Positions 29,984 through 40,819 are shown, counted from the stretch's first letter. The stretch: DNA of 63,118 bases from Chlorobiaceae bacterium (GCA_013334335.1 JAAXXR010000001.1:97688-160805); one strand, 5' to 3'. The notes: generated by a model not told the origin, from the letters alone. Made by a program: numbers and translations.

Positions 29984-31395
29984 AAGGAACGCTGAGCTAC
30001 GGAGATTTCCAGCAGGCAGGCAGGATCGTCGCCGAGGACGTGGGCGAGCGCTATCTTCTTGCCGACCCCGTCGTGGTGATCGATTCGAGGGAGGCTGTCG
30101 AGGGGTCGGTGTTTGTCGCCCTCCACGGCGAACGGACCGACGGCCATCGTTACGTGGGCGACGTCTTCTCAAGGGGGGCCGCGTGGGCCGTGGTGAGTCG
30201 GGAGTGGTTCGACGCGCAGGCCACAGAGTTCCCCGACCCGGCATTCCGGTTCCTGGTGGCCGAGGACCCCGTGGCTGCCCTGCAGCGGCTGGCCTCCTGC
30301 TACCGTGAACGCTTCGACATTCCGGTGATCGGGGTCGGGGGGAGCAACGGCAAGACCACCACCAAGGAGATGATCTCGGCCGTCCTGGCCGGGAAGTTCC
30401 GGGTCCACATGAGCCAGGGCAACCGCAACAACCACCTCGGCGTACCGCTGACCCTCCTGCAGATGCGCCGCGACACCGGTATCGCGGTGGTCGAGATGGG
30501 CATCAACCACCCTGGAGAGATGGAATTCCTGTCGTCGATCGCCAGGCCGACGCACGGACTGCTGACCAACATCGGTCACGAGCACCTCGAGTTTTTCGGC
30601 AGCCTCGAAGGCGTGGCCGACGCCGAGGCGGAACTCTTCCGGTACCTGGATGTTCATGGCGGGACCTCCTTTGTGAATGTCGACGATCCCCGGCTCGCCG
30701 CTGCGGGACTTGGGCTGGCACGAAAGGTCGCCTACGGCGTGACGCCGGGCAGCGGCAACGAGTGGTGGGCCGAAGCGGTAACGGCCGACCGGGTCGGCCG
30801 CATCTCATTCATGCTCTGTTCGGAAAGCTGCCGTCAGCCGGTATCGATGCAGTTCATCGGTCGTCACAATGTCTCAAACGCCATTGCCGCGGCCGTCACG
30901 GGCAGCCATTTCGGCATCGAAGCGGCTGCTGTCGCGGCCGGGCTCGGGTCGCTCATGCCGGCGAAAGGGTGGAAGCGTATGGAACTTCTCGAGGGCGGCG
31001 GCGTCGTGGTGCTGAACGATACCTACAACGCCAATCCGGATTCAGTGCGCTTCGCACTCGATACGCTCGCCAGTCTCGAGTGCCGGGGCAGGAAGATCGC
31101 CGTCATCGGCGACATGCTCGAGCTCGGCGACCTGGCCGTTGTTGAACATAAGGCCATCGGCAAGTATATTCAGCAGGCGCCGCTCGACGCCCTCTGTACC
31201 TATGGCGAGCTGTCCAGGCTCGTCTGTGCGGAGGCCGGGGCAAGGTGCCTCGGGCATTTCGACACGATGGAGGGCTTGTCGGAGTTTCTTGCCGGGCAGG
31301 TGAGGGCCGGCGACGCGGTGCTGTTCAAAGGCTCCCGGGGCATGCGGCTCGAAGTTGCTGCCGAAGCCCTCGTAAGGGCCAAAACAATAGACTAA
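29980..31395 (+). CDS. murF: UDP-N-acetylmuramoyl-tripeptide:D-alanyl-D-alanine ligase
   Basis: MurF adds the D-Ala-D-Ala dipeptide, completing the stem pentapeptide. The ATP loop is GVGGSNGKTTTKEM, followed by VEMGINHPGEME and the C-terminal VLNDTYNANPDS. The length of 471 aa is typical. It starts within the murE stop and is followed by mraY after 8 bases. A ddl gene for the dipeptide is not in this cluster. Confidence 0.96.
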   Translation: MKGTLSYGDFQQAGRIVAEDVGERYLLADPVVVIDSREAVEGSVFVALHGERTDGHRYVGDVFSRGAAWAVVSREWFDAQATEFPDPAFRFLVAEDPVAALQRLASCYRERFDIPVIGVGGSNGKTTTKEMISAVLAGKFRVHMSQGNRNNHLGVPLTLLQMRRDTGIAVVEMGINHPGEMEFLSSIARPTHGLLTNIGHEHLEFFGSLEGVADAEAELFRYLDVHGGTSFVNVDDPRLAAAGLGLARKVAYGVTPGSGNEWWAEAVTADRVGRISFMLCSESCRQPVSMQFIGRHNVSNAIAAAVTGSHFGIEAAAVAAGLGSLMPAKGWKRMELLEGGGVVVLNDTYNANPDSVRFALDTLASLECRGRKIAVIGDMLELGDLAVVEHKAIGKYIQQAPLDALCTYGELSRLVCAEAGARCLGHFDTMEGLSEFLAGQVRAGDAVLFKGSRGMRLEVAAEALVRAKTID

Positions 31396-31403
31396 TCTGA
31401 AGT

Positions 31404-32510
31404 ATGCTGTACTATCTGCTTAAATATATCAAGGATGTGTTCGACCCGCCGGGCATGAGGGTCATCGAGTACCTGACCTTCAGGTCGAGCGCGGCGGCCA
31501 TCACCGCCCTGCTCATCATTCTCCTGGCCGGGCCCTGGTTCATCCGCTTCCTGAAGTCGCGCTTCATCGAACCGGTCAAGGAGGAGGCCCCTCTGGAGCA
31601 CCGGAAGAAGCGCGACGTGCCGACCATGGGCGGTCTCATGATCATCTTCGCCGTCGAGGTGTCGACCATGCTCTGGGCGAAGCTCGACGATCCGCATGTA
31701 TGGCTCATCATGCTGGCCATGTTCTGGATGGGGGTGATCGGCTTCATCGACGACTACCGCAAGGTGGTGCTCAAGATCAAGGGCGGGCTTGCCGGAAAGT
31801 ACAAACTGATCGGCCAGGTTACGCTCGGTCTGGTGATCGGGGTCTACACCTGGCTCGACCCCTCCTTCGCCGTGCTGCTCTCCAAGACCACCGTGCCCTT
31901 TTTCAAGAAGCTGACGGTCGACTACGGGATACTCTACATTCCGGTCGTGATCTTCATCATCACGGCGGTCTCCAACGCCGTCAACCTGACCGACGGCCTC
32001 GACGGCCTTGCCGCCGGGAGCTCGGCCATTGTCGTGTTCGCCCTCGGCGCCTTCGCCTATCTTGCCGGTAACGCGGTCTATGCCGGGTACCTGAGCATCC
32101 CGTTCATTCCCGGAGCCGGCGAAATCGCCATCGTCAGCATGGCCATCGTCATGGCCTGCGTGGGATTTCTCTGGTTCAACTCCAATCCTGCCGAAGTCTT
32201 CATGGGCGACACCGGTTCGCTCGCCCTCGGCAGCGCCATCGCCGTCATCGCGCTCATGATCAAACAGGAACTGCTGCTGCCGGTACTGGCCGGGGTGTTT
32301 TTCCTCGAGACCCTTTCGGTGTCGTTGCAGGTGGCATGGTTCAAGTTCACCAGGATGCGCTACGGCGAGGGGCGAAGGATTTTCCTGATGGCTCCGCTGC
32401 ACCACCATTTCCAGATGAAGGGGTGGCCCGAACAGAAGATCGTCATCAGGTTCTGGATCGTGACCATCCTGTTTTTTCTTGCAAGTCTCATGACCCTGAA
32501 ACTCAGATAA
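31404..32510 (+). CDS. mraY: Phospho-N-acetylmuramoyl-pentapeptide transferase
   Basis: MraY moves phospho-MurNAc-pentapeptide onto undecaprenyl phosphate to make lipid I, in the inner membrane. The 368-aa protein is almost entirely transmembrane helices. The catalytic motifs are visible: FIDDYRK with the Asp pair, [13 protein letters not shown], and the late [11 protein letters not shown]. It is followed by murD with a 1-base gap. Confidence 0.97.
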   Translation: MLYYLLKYIKDVFDPPGMRVIEYLTFRSSAAAITALLIILLAGPWFIRFLKSRFIEPVKEEAPLEHRKKRDVPTMGGLMIIFAVEVSTMLWAKLDDPHVWLIMLAMFWMGVIGFIDDYRKVVLKIKGGLAGKYKLIGQVTLGLVIGVYTWLDPSFAVLLSKTTVPFFKKLTVDYGILYIPVVIFIITAVSNAVNLTDGLDGLAAGSSAIVVFALGAFAYLAGNAVYAGYLSIPFIPGAGEIAIVSMAIVMACVGFLWFNSNPAEVFMGDTGSLALGSAIAVIALMIKQELLLPVLAGVFFLETLSVSLQVAWFKFTRMRYGEGRRIFLMAPLHHHFQMKGWPEQKIVIRFWIVTILFFLASLMTLKLR

Positions 32511-32511
32511 G

Positions 32512-33909
32512 GTGAAACCGGAAGAACTTCGCGGCAAAAAGGTGTCGGTGATCGGCGCCGGAAAGAGCGGCCAGGCGGCCGCAGCCTTGCTCATGAAGGC
32601 TGGAGCCAGTCCGTTTATCAGCGAATTCGGCGCCATCTCCCCCGAGGGGCGCACCATGGCCTCCGGCGCAGGAGTCCCGTTCGAGGAGGGAGGGCATTCG
32701 GAGCGGGTATACGAAGCCGACTTCTCGGTTGTCAGCCCGGGCGTCCCGCAGTCCGCCCCGGTGCTGATCGAGCTCGAACGTCGGGGCGTGCCGGTCTACA
32801 GCGAGATCGAGGTCGCTTCGTGGTTCTGTCCTGCCCGGGTCATTGCCATCACCGGTACGGACGGCAAGACGACAACGGCCACGCTCCTGCACCGCGTCTG
32901 CGAGACCGAGGCCCGCGCGAAGGGATTCCGCGCCTTCAGCGTCGGCAACATCGGCGTACCGTTCTCCCTGAAGGCGCTCGAAGCGCGGGAGGATGACCTT
33001 GTCGTGCTCGAGCTCAGCAGCTACCAGCTCGAACGGTGCGTCACCTTCAGGCCCGACGTCGCGGTACTGACCAACATCACCCCGGACCACATGGACCGTT
33101 ATGGTGGCGACATCAGCGCCTATGCCGCGGCGAAGTTCCGGATACATGCCAACCAGGTGGGGCGTGATACCCTCATCTACAACCATGACGATCCGTTGTT
33201 GCGAGGCCACTTCGCATCCGGTGAACCATGGCCCTTCAGGGTGGTGCGTTTTGGCCTGCACGACGTTGCTCCGGAGGAGGGCGTCGCCTGCGTCACGGTG
33301 CGCGATGGATCGATCGTCATTCTTGGTGGCGCGTCGGATATCGTCATCATCGATGTCGCGGAGTTCGTCAAGCCGAGCTTCCGTGGAGAACACAACCTCT
33401 ACAATGCGCTGGCCGCTGTGGCTGCCGCCACGGCGGCGGGTGTTTCGGTCACGGCGATACGGGAGGGGCTGGTGAACTTCGGCGGGGTCGAGCACCGGCA
33501 GGAGTTCGCCGGTTCCGCGCTCGGCCTTGAGTGGATCAACGATTCGAAGGCGACGAACATCAACGCCATGCGCCAGGCCCTGCAGGCGGTTCCTGCCGGT
33601 ATGGTGCTGATTGCCGGAGGTCGTGACAAGGGCAACGATTACGGCTCGGTTACCGGTCTGGTCCGTGAGAAGGTGGCGGGCATCGTCGCCATCGGCGAGT
33701 CGAAACTGAAAATTGCCGCGGCTTTCGAGGGGGTCGTTCCTGTCGAGACGGCCGACACGCTCCAAAGCGCAGTCTCCACGGCCGCCCGCATGGCTGCACG
33801 CGGCGCGACCGTGCTTTTCTCTCCGGGCTGCTCGAGCTTTGACATGTTCAGGGATTTCGAAGACAGGGGGGAGCAGTTCAAGCAACTCGTCCGGGAGCTG
33901 GCATCATGA
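32512..33909 (+). CDS. murD: UDP-N-acetylmuramoyl-L-alanine:D-glutamate ligase
   Basis: MurD adds D-glutamate to UDP-MurNAc-L-Ala. The ATP loop GTDGKTTTATLL, the ELSSYQLE segment and LTNITPDHMDRYGG are characteristic. Near the C-terminus are INDSKATN and AGGRDKGNDY. It starts with GTG, 1 base after the mraY stop, and overlaps ftsW by four bases. The length of 465 aa is normal. Confidence 0.96.
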   Translation: MKPEELRGKKVSVIGAGKSGQAAAALLMKAGASPFISEFGAISPEGRTMASGAGVPFEEGGHSERVYEADFSVVSPGVPQSAPVLIELERRGVPVYSEIEVASWFCPARVIAITGTDGKTTTATLLHRVCETEARAKGFRAFSVGNIGVPFSLKALEAREDDLVVLELSSYQLERCVTFRPDVAVLTNITPDHMDRYGGDISAYAAAKFRIHANQVGRDTLIYNHDDPLLRGHFASGEPWPFRVVRFGLHDVAPEEGVACVTVRDGSIVILGGASDIVIIDVAEFVKPSFRGEHNLYNALAAVAAATAAGVSVTAIREGLVNFGGVEHRQEFAGSALGLEWINDSKATNINAMRQALQAVPAGMVLIAGGRDKGNDYGSVTGLVREKVAGIVAIGESKLKIAAAFEGVVPVETADTLQSAVSTAARMAARGATVLFSPGCSSFDMFRDFEDRGEQFKQLVRELAS

Positions 33910-35108
33910 CCGTGAACGACATCCAGGTGGCGCCCGTTCCCGTTGAGGCGCCGGAGAGCCTGAAACCGGGGCGAGGGGAGAGCGTCGCCGGAAAGCTGCT
34001 GCTGCTGATCGTGGCGCTCCTGATGTGCATCGGGATCATCGTGGTCTACAGCAGCGGCGCCGGCTGGGCTGAAGAGAAGTTTTCCGATCCGCAGTACTTC
34101 CTCTGGCGGCAGCTCACCTTCGGTGTGGCGGGCATCGTGCTGATCGTGATCGTCGGCGCGATCGACTACCATTTCTTCATGAAGATCAGCAAGCTGCTGC
34201 TGTTCGTCAGCATGGGGCTCCTTGCCCTGTTGCTGCTGCTGAAGGTCGCTCACGTCATTCACGGGGCAGCCCGGTGGCTGGGATTCGGGCCGTTCAAGTT
34301 CCAGGCGTCCGATCTGGCCAAGTATGCGATCATTTTCCATTTCTCGAGGCTGATCAGCGAAAAGCGGGAGTATATCAAGGATCTGCACAGCAGCTACTAC
34401 CCGCTGCTGGTCCTGCTCCTTGCCGTCGTCGCCCTGGTCGCGCTCGAACCGAACTTCAGCACGGCGGCCCTCATTTGCCTCATCGGCTTCAGCCTGATGT
34501 TTATCGGCGGCGTGAGGCTCAAGCACCTGCTCTCGACCGCCTCGCTGCTCATTCCGATCGCCGCCGTGTTCGCCATTGCGGCTCCATACCGGGTGTATCG
34601 TCTGGTTACCTTTTTCAGCTCCGACGCCAGGCAGATGAGCTACCAGGTTCGCCAGGCGCTCCTGGGCCTCGGCAACGGAGGCCTGTTCGGCCTCGGCATC
34701 GGCGCCAGCAAGCAGCGGGAACTCTATCTCCCGCTCTCCTACAACGACTTCGTGTTCGTGGTTATCGGCGAAGAGTACGGGTTCATCGGTGCGATCGTCG
34801 TGCTGACGCTGTTCGCCGGGTTCTTCATCTGCGGCATCGTCATCGCCAAGAACGCGCCCGACAACTTTGGACGATACGTAGCCTCAGGGATCACGATCGC
34901 CATTTCGTTGTTCGCCTTCATCAACATCGCCGTTGCGAGCCATCTCCTGCCGACCACCGGCGTGGCGCTGCCCTTCATCAGCTACGGCGGCACGGCCCTG
35001 CTGTTCAATTCGCTCGGCGTGGGTGTCCTGGTCAGTATTTCGCGTTACAAGAAACGCGTCGAGTCGATGGCGCCGGAGAGCACCGACGCTGAAGGAGGCG
35101 CACAGTGA
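33906..35108 (+). CDS. ftsW: Septal peptidoglycan glycosyltransferase FtsW
   Basis: FtsW is the SEDS-family polymerase that builds septal glycan strands together with FtsI. The 400-aa protein has about ten transmembrane helices. It shows SEDS landmarks: VYSSGAGWAEEKF early, EPNFSTAALI in the middle, and LGIGASKQRELYLPLSYNDFVFVVIGEE and LPFISYGGTALL late. It overlaps both neighbours by four bases, so tight translational coupling is likely. Confidence 0.96.
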   Translation: MTVNDIQVAPVPVEAPESLKPGRGESVAGKLLLLIVALLMCIGIIVVYSSGAGWAEEKFSDPQYFLWRQLTFGVAGIVLIVIVGAIDYHFFMKISKLLLFVSMGLLALLLLLKVAHVIHGAARWLGFGPFKFQASDLAKYAIIFHFSRLISEKREYIKDLHSSYYPLLVLLLAVVALVALEPNFSTAALICLIGFSLMFIGGVRLKHLLSTASLLIPIAAVFAIAAPYRVYRLVTFFSSDARQMSYQVRQALLGLGNGGLFGLGIGASKQRELYLPLSYNDFVFVVIGEEYGFIGAIVVLTLFAGFFICGIVIAKNAPDNFGRYVASGITIAISLFAFINIAVASHLLPTTGVALPFISYGGTALLFNSLGVGVLVSISRYKKRVESMAPESTDAEGGAQ

Positions 35109-36199
35109 ACGTGCTGTTTGCGGGCGGAGGGACCGGCGGGCACCTCTATCCCGGCGTCGCCATCGTCGCCGAACTCCGGAAGATCGATCCCCGGACCGTG
35201 GTTTCGTTTGCAGGTACGGCCTCGGGTATCGAAGCCACTGAGGTGCCGCGTCTCGGCTATCGCCTGCACCTGTTGCCATCCAGGGGGTTGAAGCGGGGCC
35301 GGTCGTTGCGCGATCTCTTCGACAATATCGGCGTTCTCGTCGGGTTCGTCTCGACGGTCTCCCAGTCCATGGCGCTTATCCGCCGCGAGAATCCCGACGT
35401 GGTGGTCGGTACTGGCGGGTACGTCAGCGCGCCGGTGCTCCTTGCCGCCCAGCTCATGGGCCGCAGGACCCTGATCCAGGAGCAGAACGCATTTCCTGGC
35501 CTGACGACCAGGCTTCTGGCGAGGATGGCGACGGAGCTGCATCTATCGTTCGAGGAGAGCCGAAAGTTCTTCGGCCGCCATCGCCGGATGTTCGTGACCG
35601 GCAATCCTGCCAGATCATTCCTGCCGATGGATGCCGGCGAGGCACGCCGGGGCTTCGGCCTCGATCCCTCGCTACCGACCCTGCTCGTCTTCGGCGGCAG
35701 CAGGGGCGCCCGGTCGATCAACAACGGCGTGCTCGGCTTCGTACCGGCGCTCGAAGGGAAGGTCAACCTGATCTGGCAGACAGGATCCCTTGATTTTCAG
35801 CGGATCAGGGAGGCGTTGGGTTCGTCGAAGTTCCTGTGGGTCGCACCGTACATCGAGGAGATGGGCCCGGCTTATGCCGCAGCGGACCTCGTGGTCTGCA
35901 GGGCCGGAGCCTCGACCCTGGCCGAACTGACCAACCTCGGCAAGCCCTCCATCCTCGTCCCCTATCCCTATGCGGCGGCCGATCACCAGCGGCACAACGC
36001 CATGGCCATGGTAAGGGCAGGTGCGGCACTCATGATCGAGGACAGCGCCTTCGGCGCTCAAGGCACGCTGAACAGCGTGCTCGATACGATCGCAGACCGC
36101 GGAGCCCTCGAAAGCATGGGGGCGGCGGCCGGGGGGCAGGGGCACCCGGGGGCGGCCGCGGAGCTGGCCGCAAGAATCATCGCGCTTTCAAAAAAATAA
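35105..36199 (+). CDS. murG: UDP-GlcNAc:lipid I N-acetylglucosaminyltransferase
   Basis: MurG converts lipid I to lipid II on the inner face of the membrane. The opening [13 protein letters not shown] is the diagnostic lipid-carrier loop. The second half has [13 protein letters not shown] and the donor-binding [11 protein letters not shown]. It starts with GTG inside the ftsW stop. The length of 364 aa is normal. The Gly/Ala-rich C-terminal stretch near 36118-36170 is unusual but in frame. Confidence 0.97.
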   Translation: MNVLFAGGGTGGHLYPGVAIVAELRKIDPRTVVSFAGTASGIEATEVPRLGYRLHLLPSRGLKRGRSLRDLFDNIGVLVGFVSTVSQSMALIRRENPDVVVGTGGYVSAPVLLAAQLMGRRTLIQEQNAFPGLTTRLLARMATELHLSFEESRKFFGRHRRMFVTGNPARSFLPMDAGEARRGFGLDPSLPTLLVFGGSRGARSINNGVLGFVPALEGKVNLIWQTGSLDFQRIREALGSSKFLWVAPYIEEMGPAYAAADLVVCRAGASTLAELTNLGKPSILVPYPYAAADHQRHNAMAMVRAGAALMIEDSAFGAQGTLNSVLDTIADRGALESMGAAAGGQGHPGAAAELAARIIALSKK

Positions 36200-36212
36200 G
36201 GAGTACTCTTCG

Positions 36213-37631
36213 ATGGAACTGGGTAAAACGAGAAACGTACACATCGTCGGCATCGGCGGAGCGGGCATGAGCGCCATTGCCGAACTGCTCCTGAAATCCG
36301 GATTCTCGGTCAGCGGCTCGGACCTCTCATCGGGAGAGGTGACCGAAAAGCTTCGGGAGCATGGTGCCGTGGTCTACCAGGGGCATCGCGCCGAGCAGGT
36401 CGGCTCGAGCGATGTGGTCGTCTACTCCTCTGCGGTCCGTCCCGAAAGCAATGTCGAGATCCTTGCCGCCGAGAAGCTGGGGATCCCGGTCATCAAGCGT
36501 GACGAGATGCTCGGTGAGATGATGCGCTACAAGTACGGTATCTGCGTCTCCGGTACGCACGGCAAGACCACGACCACGGCCATGATCGCGACGATGCTCA
36601 TCGATGCCGGCGAGTCCCCCACCGTGATGATCGGCGGGGTCTCCGATTTCCTGAAGGGGAGCACCGTGGTCGGGGAGGGCAAATACATGGTGATCGAAGC
36701 CGACGAGTACGACCGTGCATTCCTGAAACTGACGCCGACGGTCGCCGTGGTCAACAGTCTCGAATCAGAGCACATGGACACGTACGGCACCATGGACGAG
36801 CTCCGTTCCAGTTTCGCCCAGTTCGCCAACAAGGCGCCGTTTTACGGAAGGGTTGTCTGCTGCGTGGACTGGCCGGAGGTCAGGCGGCTGATACCGCGTC
36901 TCAATCGTCGCTGCACCACCTTCGGCATCGAGGAACCTGCGGACGTGATGGCCCTGGATATCGTGCTCGGCGAGTCCGGTTCCCGTTTCACGGTCCAGGC
37001 ATTCGGCCGTCGATACGAAGAGGTGCGGCTTGGTGTGCCGGGACGCCACAACGTGCTCAACTCACTGGCGGCGTTTTCCACTGGTCTCGAACTCGGCCTC
37101 GAGCCCGAGCGCATCATCGCCGGACTCGGCAGGTACAGCGGTATGCGCCGTCGTTTCCAGATCAAGTTCACGGGCCATGACGGGCTGCTGGTCGTTGACG
37201 ATTACGCACACCACCCTTCGGAGGTCAAGGCGACGGTCCGCGCGGCAAGGGAGGGGTGGAAAGAGCACCATATCGTAGCGGTGTTCCAGCCGCACCTCTT
37301 TTCGAGAACCGCGGAGTTCGCCGACGAGTTCGGATGGGCCCTGTCGAGGGCCGACACGGTCTATGTCGCCGGGATCTATCCATCGCGCGAGCAGGCCGCA
37401 GACCATCCTGGTGTCACGGGAGAGCTGGTCGCCGAAGCTGCCCGCAAGGCGGGGGCCAAGCAGGTAGTCTATGTCGCCGACCGTGAAGCGTTGCTCGCGG
37501 CGCTCCAGCCGCTGGCCTCGGGAAAAAACCTGATCCTGTTCATGGGCGCTGGTGACATCACCCACTCGGCTACCCGGTTCGCCGCCGATTGCGGCGTTGC
37601 CGGAAGCGCTGGAACCTCGGTCGGGCAATGA
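36213..37631 (+). CDS. murC: UDP-N-acetylmuramate:L-alanine ligase
   Basis: MurC adds L-alanine to UDP-MurNAc, the first step of stem-peptide building. The N-terminal [15 protein letters not shown] and the ATP loop [12 protein letters not shown] identify it, and [13 protein letters not shown] comes later. The length of 472 aa is normal. A GGAG site precedes the ATG, which lies 13 bases after murG. The stop overlaps the start of the MurB-like gene (ATGA). Confidence 0.97.
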   Translation: MELGKTRNVHIVGIGGAGMSAIAELLLKSGFSVSGSDLSSGEVTEKLREHGAVVYQGHRAEQVGSSDVVVYSSAVRPESNVEILAAEKLGIPVIKRDEMLGEMMRYKYGICVSGTHGKTTTTAMIATMLIDAGESPTVMIGGVSDFLKGSTVVGEGKYMVIEADEYDRAFLKLTPTVAVVNSLESEHMDTYGTMDELRSSFAQFANKAPFYGRVVCCVDWPEVRRLIPRLNRRCTTFGIEEPADVMALDIVLGESGSRFTVQAFGRRYEEVRLGVPGRHNVLNSLAAFSTGLELGLEPERIIAGLGRYSGMRRRFQIKFTGHDGLLVVDDYAHHPSEVKATVRAAREGWKEHHIVAVFQPHLFSRTAEFADEFGWALSRADTVYVAGIYPSREQAADHPGVTGELVAEAARKAGAKQVVYVADREALLAALQPLASGKNLILFMGAGDITHSATRFAADCGVAGSAGTSVGQ

Positions 37632-38572
37632 TTTCGACCGGCGAGCTGTTCCGGCTGGTCAGGGGCCCGATCACCGTAGCCGAGCCCCTGGGCCCCTACA
37701 CCGGGCTCCGCATCGGCGGCACGGCGGACTATTTCATCAAACCCCGTGATCGTCAGGATCTGTGCCGTGCGTTCGGCTATTTCAGAAAGCACGGTTTTCC
37801 GTTCTTCATCCTCGGCCGGGGCAGCCGCCTCCTGGTGCATGAGGAGGGGTTCCGGGGCACGGTCATCGCCACCGAGTACCTCGATCGTCTCATCATCGAC
37901 GGAGAACAGGTGGAAGCCGATGCGGGAGTCTCGATGCCGGTGCTGGCCGATCGGATATCCAGGGCATCACTGGGCGGGCTCGGCAGTTTCGGGCGATGGG
38001 CCGGTACGGTTGGCGGTGCCCTCTGCCTGGCTGAGCGCAAAGAGGGCGGCGAGCTCCCGGAATGTCTCGAGTGGGTGGACGTCCTGCGAAACGGACGGAC
38101 CAGGCGCCTCTGCAACGGCGAGCTGCATGCCGGCATCAGGGCCCGAGGCGCTGAGGCCGATGTCATTCTTGGCGCCGGATTCAGGTTCCACCGCCTCTCA
38201 GGCCGCGAGCGTCATGCGTTGCAGAAAGCCGACGCCGCCGTATATCCTGATTTGCCGGTTGATCCCGGTGCGGAGGGCGCCCTTTCAGGCCGGGTATTCA
38301 GGGACCCGCCGATCCTGCCCGGTCAAACCGGCGTTTCGGCCGGAGAGCTTCTTGACGCTTGCCGGTTGCGGGGCAAGCGGTGTGGCGGGGCTTCGTTCTC
38401 GGAGCTCGACGCCAACCGCATCGTCAACCGAGGCGACGCCTCTTCGATCGATGTGCTCAACCTGGTGCGGCTTGCCAGGGAGTCGGTGCATGCACGGTTC
38501 GGGCTCCGGCTCGAACTTGAACTGGTCCTTGTCGGTTATAACATGAACGGAAACCATGGCGCAATCATCTGA
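37628..38572 (+). CDS. MurB-like protein with degenerate catalytic site
   Basis: MurB reduces UDP-GlcNAc-enolpyruvate to UDP-MurNAc. This 314-aa protein has the MurB fold pattern: [10 protein letters not shown] at the start, [19 protein letters not shown], and a C-terminal domain ending in [13 protein letters not shown]. But signature residues are changed. The GSxFKNP motif with the catalytic serine reads GRVFRDP, putting Arg at residue 222. The usual MNAGA after GTVGGA is missing ([10 protein letters not shown]). The FAD-site GSN is GSR, and the SExHANFIVN pattern reads [10 protein letters not shown]. The frame is intact and reading is continuous with murC and ftsQ, so it is not an obvious frameshift. 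It may be inactive, altered in function, or a rare variant of MurB. Confidence 0.75.
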   Translation: MISTGELFRLVRGPITVAEPLGPYTGLRIGGTADYFIKPRDRQDLCRAFGYFRKHGFPFFILGRGSRLLVHEEGFRGTVIATEYLDRLIIDGEQVEADAGVSMPVLADRISRASLGGLGSFGRWAGTVGGALCLAERKEGGELPECLEWVDVLRNGRTRRLCNGELHAGIRARGAEADVILGAGFRFHRLSGRERHALQKADAAVYPDLPVDPGAEGALSGRVFRDPPILPGQTGVSAGELLDACRLRGKRCGGASFSELDANRIVNRGDASSIDVLNLVRLARESVHARFGLRLELELVLVGYNMNGNHGAII

Positions 38573-39491
38573 CCCCATCGGCCGCGAGTCCGGCCTGCCC
38601 GGAGACCCTGAGGGTCAGGGGCGGAGCGTACCCGGTTCCGGCAAAGGAAAAGCTCGCCGTCTTCTCGGCTCTCTGCCGGTCATCGCCGCGGCGCTGCTGA
38701 TGCTGGTTGCCGCCATTGTCGCCCTGGCCTGGTACGCTTCCGTGTGGAAACAGGAGGTCAAGGTCGCCAGGGTTGTGGTCAGTGGCCTTAACCTCCTTTC
38801 CCGCCAGAAGCTTGAACATTCGCTGAGTGCCTTCACCGGCAGGAAGCTGCTCGAAGTCCGGGAGGAGGAGCTCCGCCGGGCGCTTGCTTCGGAGCCATAC
38901 ATCAAGGAGATGAAAATCGGCCGTGAGCTGAACGGGGTCATACGGGTCACCGTGACCGAACGCCTGCCGCTCGCGACGACCTTTTTTCAGGGCCAGAGGA
39001 TGATCATCGACACGGATGGCCTGCTGTTGCCGGACAACGCGGTTTCCGCCAGGTTCCATCGTCTTCCGTTTGTGTCCGGCGTCAGCGGCACCGTGACGGC
39101 AAAGCCCGGCGTCTGGCGTATGCCCCGGGAGGACGCCCGCATGCTCGAACAGATGATTTCAGCTTTTTCCGAGTCGGATTACGCTGGCCTCATGGTTCGC
39201 GAAATCCATCTTGTCCCCGCGAACCAGACATGGTTTCAGGCTTCGGGTTCGCCCATCCGATTTATTCTTGGCAATGAGGGCAACTTCAAGGAAAAATTGA
39301 AAAAATTCGAGATATTCTGGCAAAAGGTCATTGCAAAAAAGGGGCTCGATTGTTATGAGTCGGTTGACCTTAGATTCCGCGAAAGAGTGTTCGCACGTGA
39401 GCCTCAGATTGCGGGCTCATCTCCGGTCCCGCCTGAACCCGCGCCAGCAGCCCCTGACTCGCTTCCGGCCATAAAGCCAGTACCCCGGTGA
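38556..39491 (+). CDS. ftsQ: Cell division protein FtsQ
   Basis: FtsQ links early and late divisome proteins. The 311-aa protein has a charged cytoplasmic tail, one transmembrane helix (VIAAALLMLVAAIVALAW, about residues 45-62), a POTRA domain (KVARVVVSGLNLLSRQKLE) and a beta domain. A Pro/Ala-rich C-terminal tail follows. It starts inside the end of the MurB-like gene (17-base overlap) and overlaps ftsA by four bases. Confidence 0.9.
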   Translation: MAQSSDPIGRESGLPGDPEGQGRSVPGSGKGKARRLLGSLPVIAAALLMLVAAIVALAWYASVWKQEVKVARVVVSGLNLLSRQKLEHSLSAFTGRKLLEVREEELRRALASEPYIKEMKIGRELNGVIRVTVTERLPLATTFFQGQRMIIDTDGLLLPDNAVSARFHRLPFVSGVSGTVTAKPGVWRMPREDARMLEQMISAFSESDYAGLMVREIHLVPANQTWFQASGSPIRFILGNEGNFKEKLKKFEIFWQKVIAKKGLDCYESVDLRFRERVFAREPQIAGSSPVPPEPAPAAPDSLPAIKPVPR

Positions 39492-40819
39492 ACCTTCATA
39501 TCAATGGAAACATGCTGAAAAGCGATATTGTAATCGGCCTTGACATAGGCACAACGAAGGTATGCGTCGTTGTCGCCGAAAAAGATGATGTCGGCAAACT
39601 CAACGTCCTGGGAAAGGGGCGCTCCAACTCCGAAGGGTTGCAGCGTGCGACCGTGGTGAACATCAACAAGACCGTCGACGCCATCAGGAAAGCCGTGGCC
39701 GACGCCGAGCGCGAATCGTCCATCAGGATCAAGGGCGTCAACGTCGGCATCTCCGGTGCCCATGTCCACTGCATCTACAGCAACTCGGAGATCAGCGTCA
39801 ACCAGTCGGGCATCGTCAACGAGTCTGATGTGAAGCGGTTCCTCGAAAAGGCCAAGACCAATATCCGCTACCTCGATATCGACCACGAGATCATCCATGT
39901 CATTCCGCAGGAGTTCATCGTCGATGACCAGGACGGGGTGCTCGACCCTATCGGCATGGCCGGGACGACCATGAGGGGCAGCGCCTACATCGTCGTCGGT
40001 CTGCGCACGAAGATCCGCAACATCAAGCAGTGCATCGAGAAAGCCGGCCTCGAGGTCAGTGCCATGACCTTCGAACCGGTGGCGTCGGGGCTTGCCGTCA
40101 TGAAGGAGAGCGAAAAGAAGAGCGGCGTGGTGGTGATCGATATTGGCGGCGGCACGACCGAAGTGGCCATTTATATTGATGGAGCCATCCGCTACTCCGA
40201 GGTGATCAAGGTTGCGGCAAACGATGTGACCCATGATGTCGCTTATGGGGTCAAGGCCCTGAACGACGTGGCCGAGGATGTCAAGATCCGGTATGGATGC
40301 GCAAGTGCGAAGATGCTCGGCGACGATGAGGAGATCCTCATCGAAGGTATCGAGGGCCGTCCCCGCAAGTCCTTTCCGAAAAGCTCCCTCGTCGTGATCA
40401 TCGAGGCCCGCATGATGGAGATCTTCGAGCTTGCCCGGGAGATCATCAAGCGTTCCGGCTACTACGAATACCTGAACGCCGGGGCGATCATCACCGGCGG
40501 GGGTTCGTTGCTTCCCGGCACCGAGGAGCTTGCCCGCGAGGTGCTCGGCCTCGATGTCCGTATCGGCTACCCCGAAGGGGTTGCTGGAGGTATCCGTGAC
40601 GCGGTCAACAACCCGATGTACGCGACCGTCATGGGGCTGGTGGCCCATTCACTGCAGAACAACCTTTATCAGGATTACGGCATGATCACCCAGCTGTCAA
40701 GGGAGCGGTCGCCCGAACCCGAGCCGATCGCCGATGCGCCGGGCGAACCGGGTGCCGATTCGACACAGGGGGGTAAAAAGATGTTCGACCGCCTCAAGAA
40801 GTTCTGGGACCAGCTCTGA
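39488..40819 (+). CDS. ftsA: Cell division protein FtsA
   Basis: FtsA is the actin-like ATPase that tethers FtsZ filaments to the membrane. The nucleotide-binding phosphate-1 loop DIVIGLDIGTTKVCVVVA opens the fold. VVVIDIGGGTTEVA is the phosphate-2 site and GAIITGGGSLLPG the adenosine site. A C-terminal amphipathic helix (KKMFDRLKKFWDQL) is the expected membrane anchor. A GTG start at 39488 overlaps ftsQ. The ATG of the tenth codon region (MLKSDIVIG) is an alternative start. Confidence 0.96.
   Translation: MNLHINGNMLKSDIVIGLDIGTTKVCVVVAEKDDVGKLNVLGKGRSNSEGLQRATVVNINKTVDAIRKAVADAERESSIRIKGVNVGISGAHVHCIYSNSEISVNQSGIVNESDVKRFLEKAKTNIRYLDIDHEIIHVIPQEFIVDDQDGVLDPIGMAGTTMRGSAYIVVGLRTKIRNIKQCIEKAGLEVSAMTFEPVASGLAVMKESEKKSGVVVIDIGGGTTEVAIYIDGAIRYSEVIKVAANDVTHDVAYGVKALNDVAEDVKIRYGCASAKMLGDDEEILIEGIEGRPRKSFPKSSLVVIIEARMMEIFELAREIIKRSGYYEYLNAGAIITGGGSLLPGTEELAREVLGLDVRIGYPEGVAGGIRDAVNNPMYATVMGLVAHSLQNNLYQDYGMITQLSRERSPEPEPIADAPGEPGADSTQGGKKMFDRLKKFWDQL

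Noticed and set aside
32503-33885. A long minus-strand open frame opposite murD
   Set aside because: Shadow of murD in a GC-rich gene; no support.
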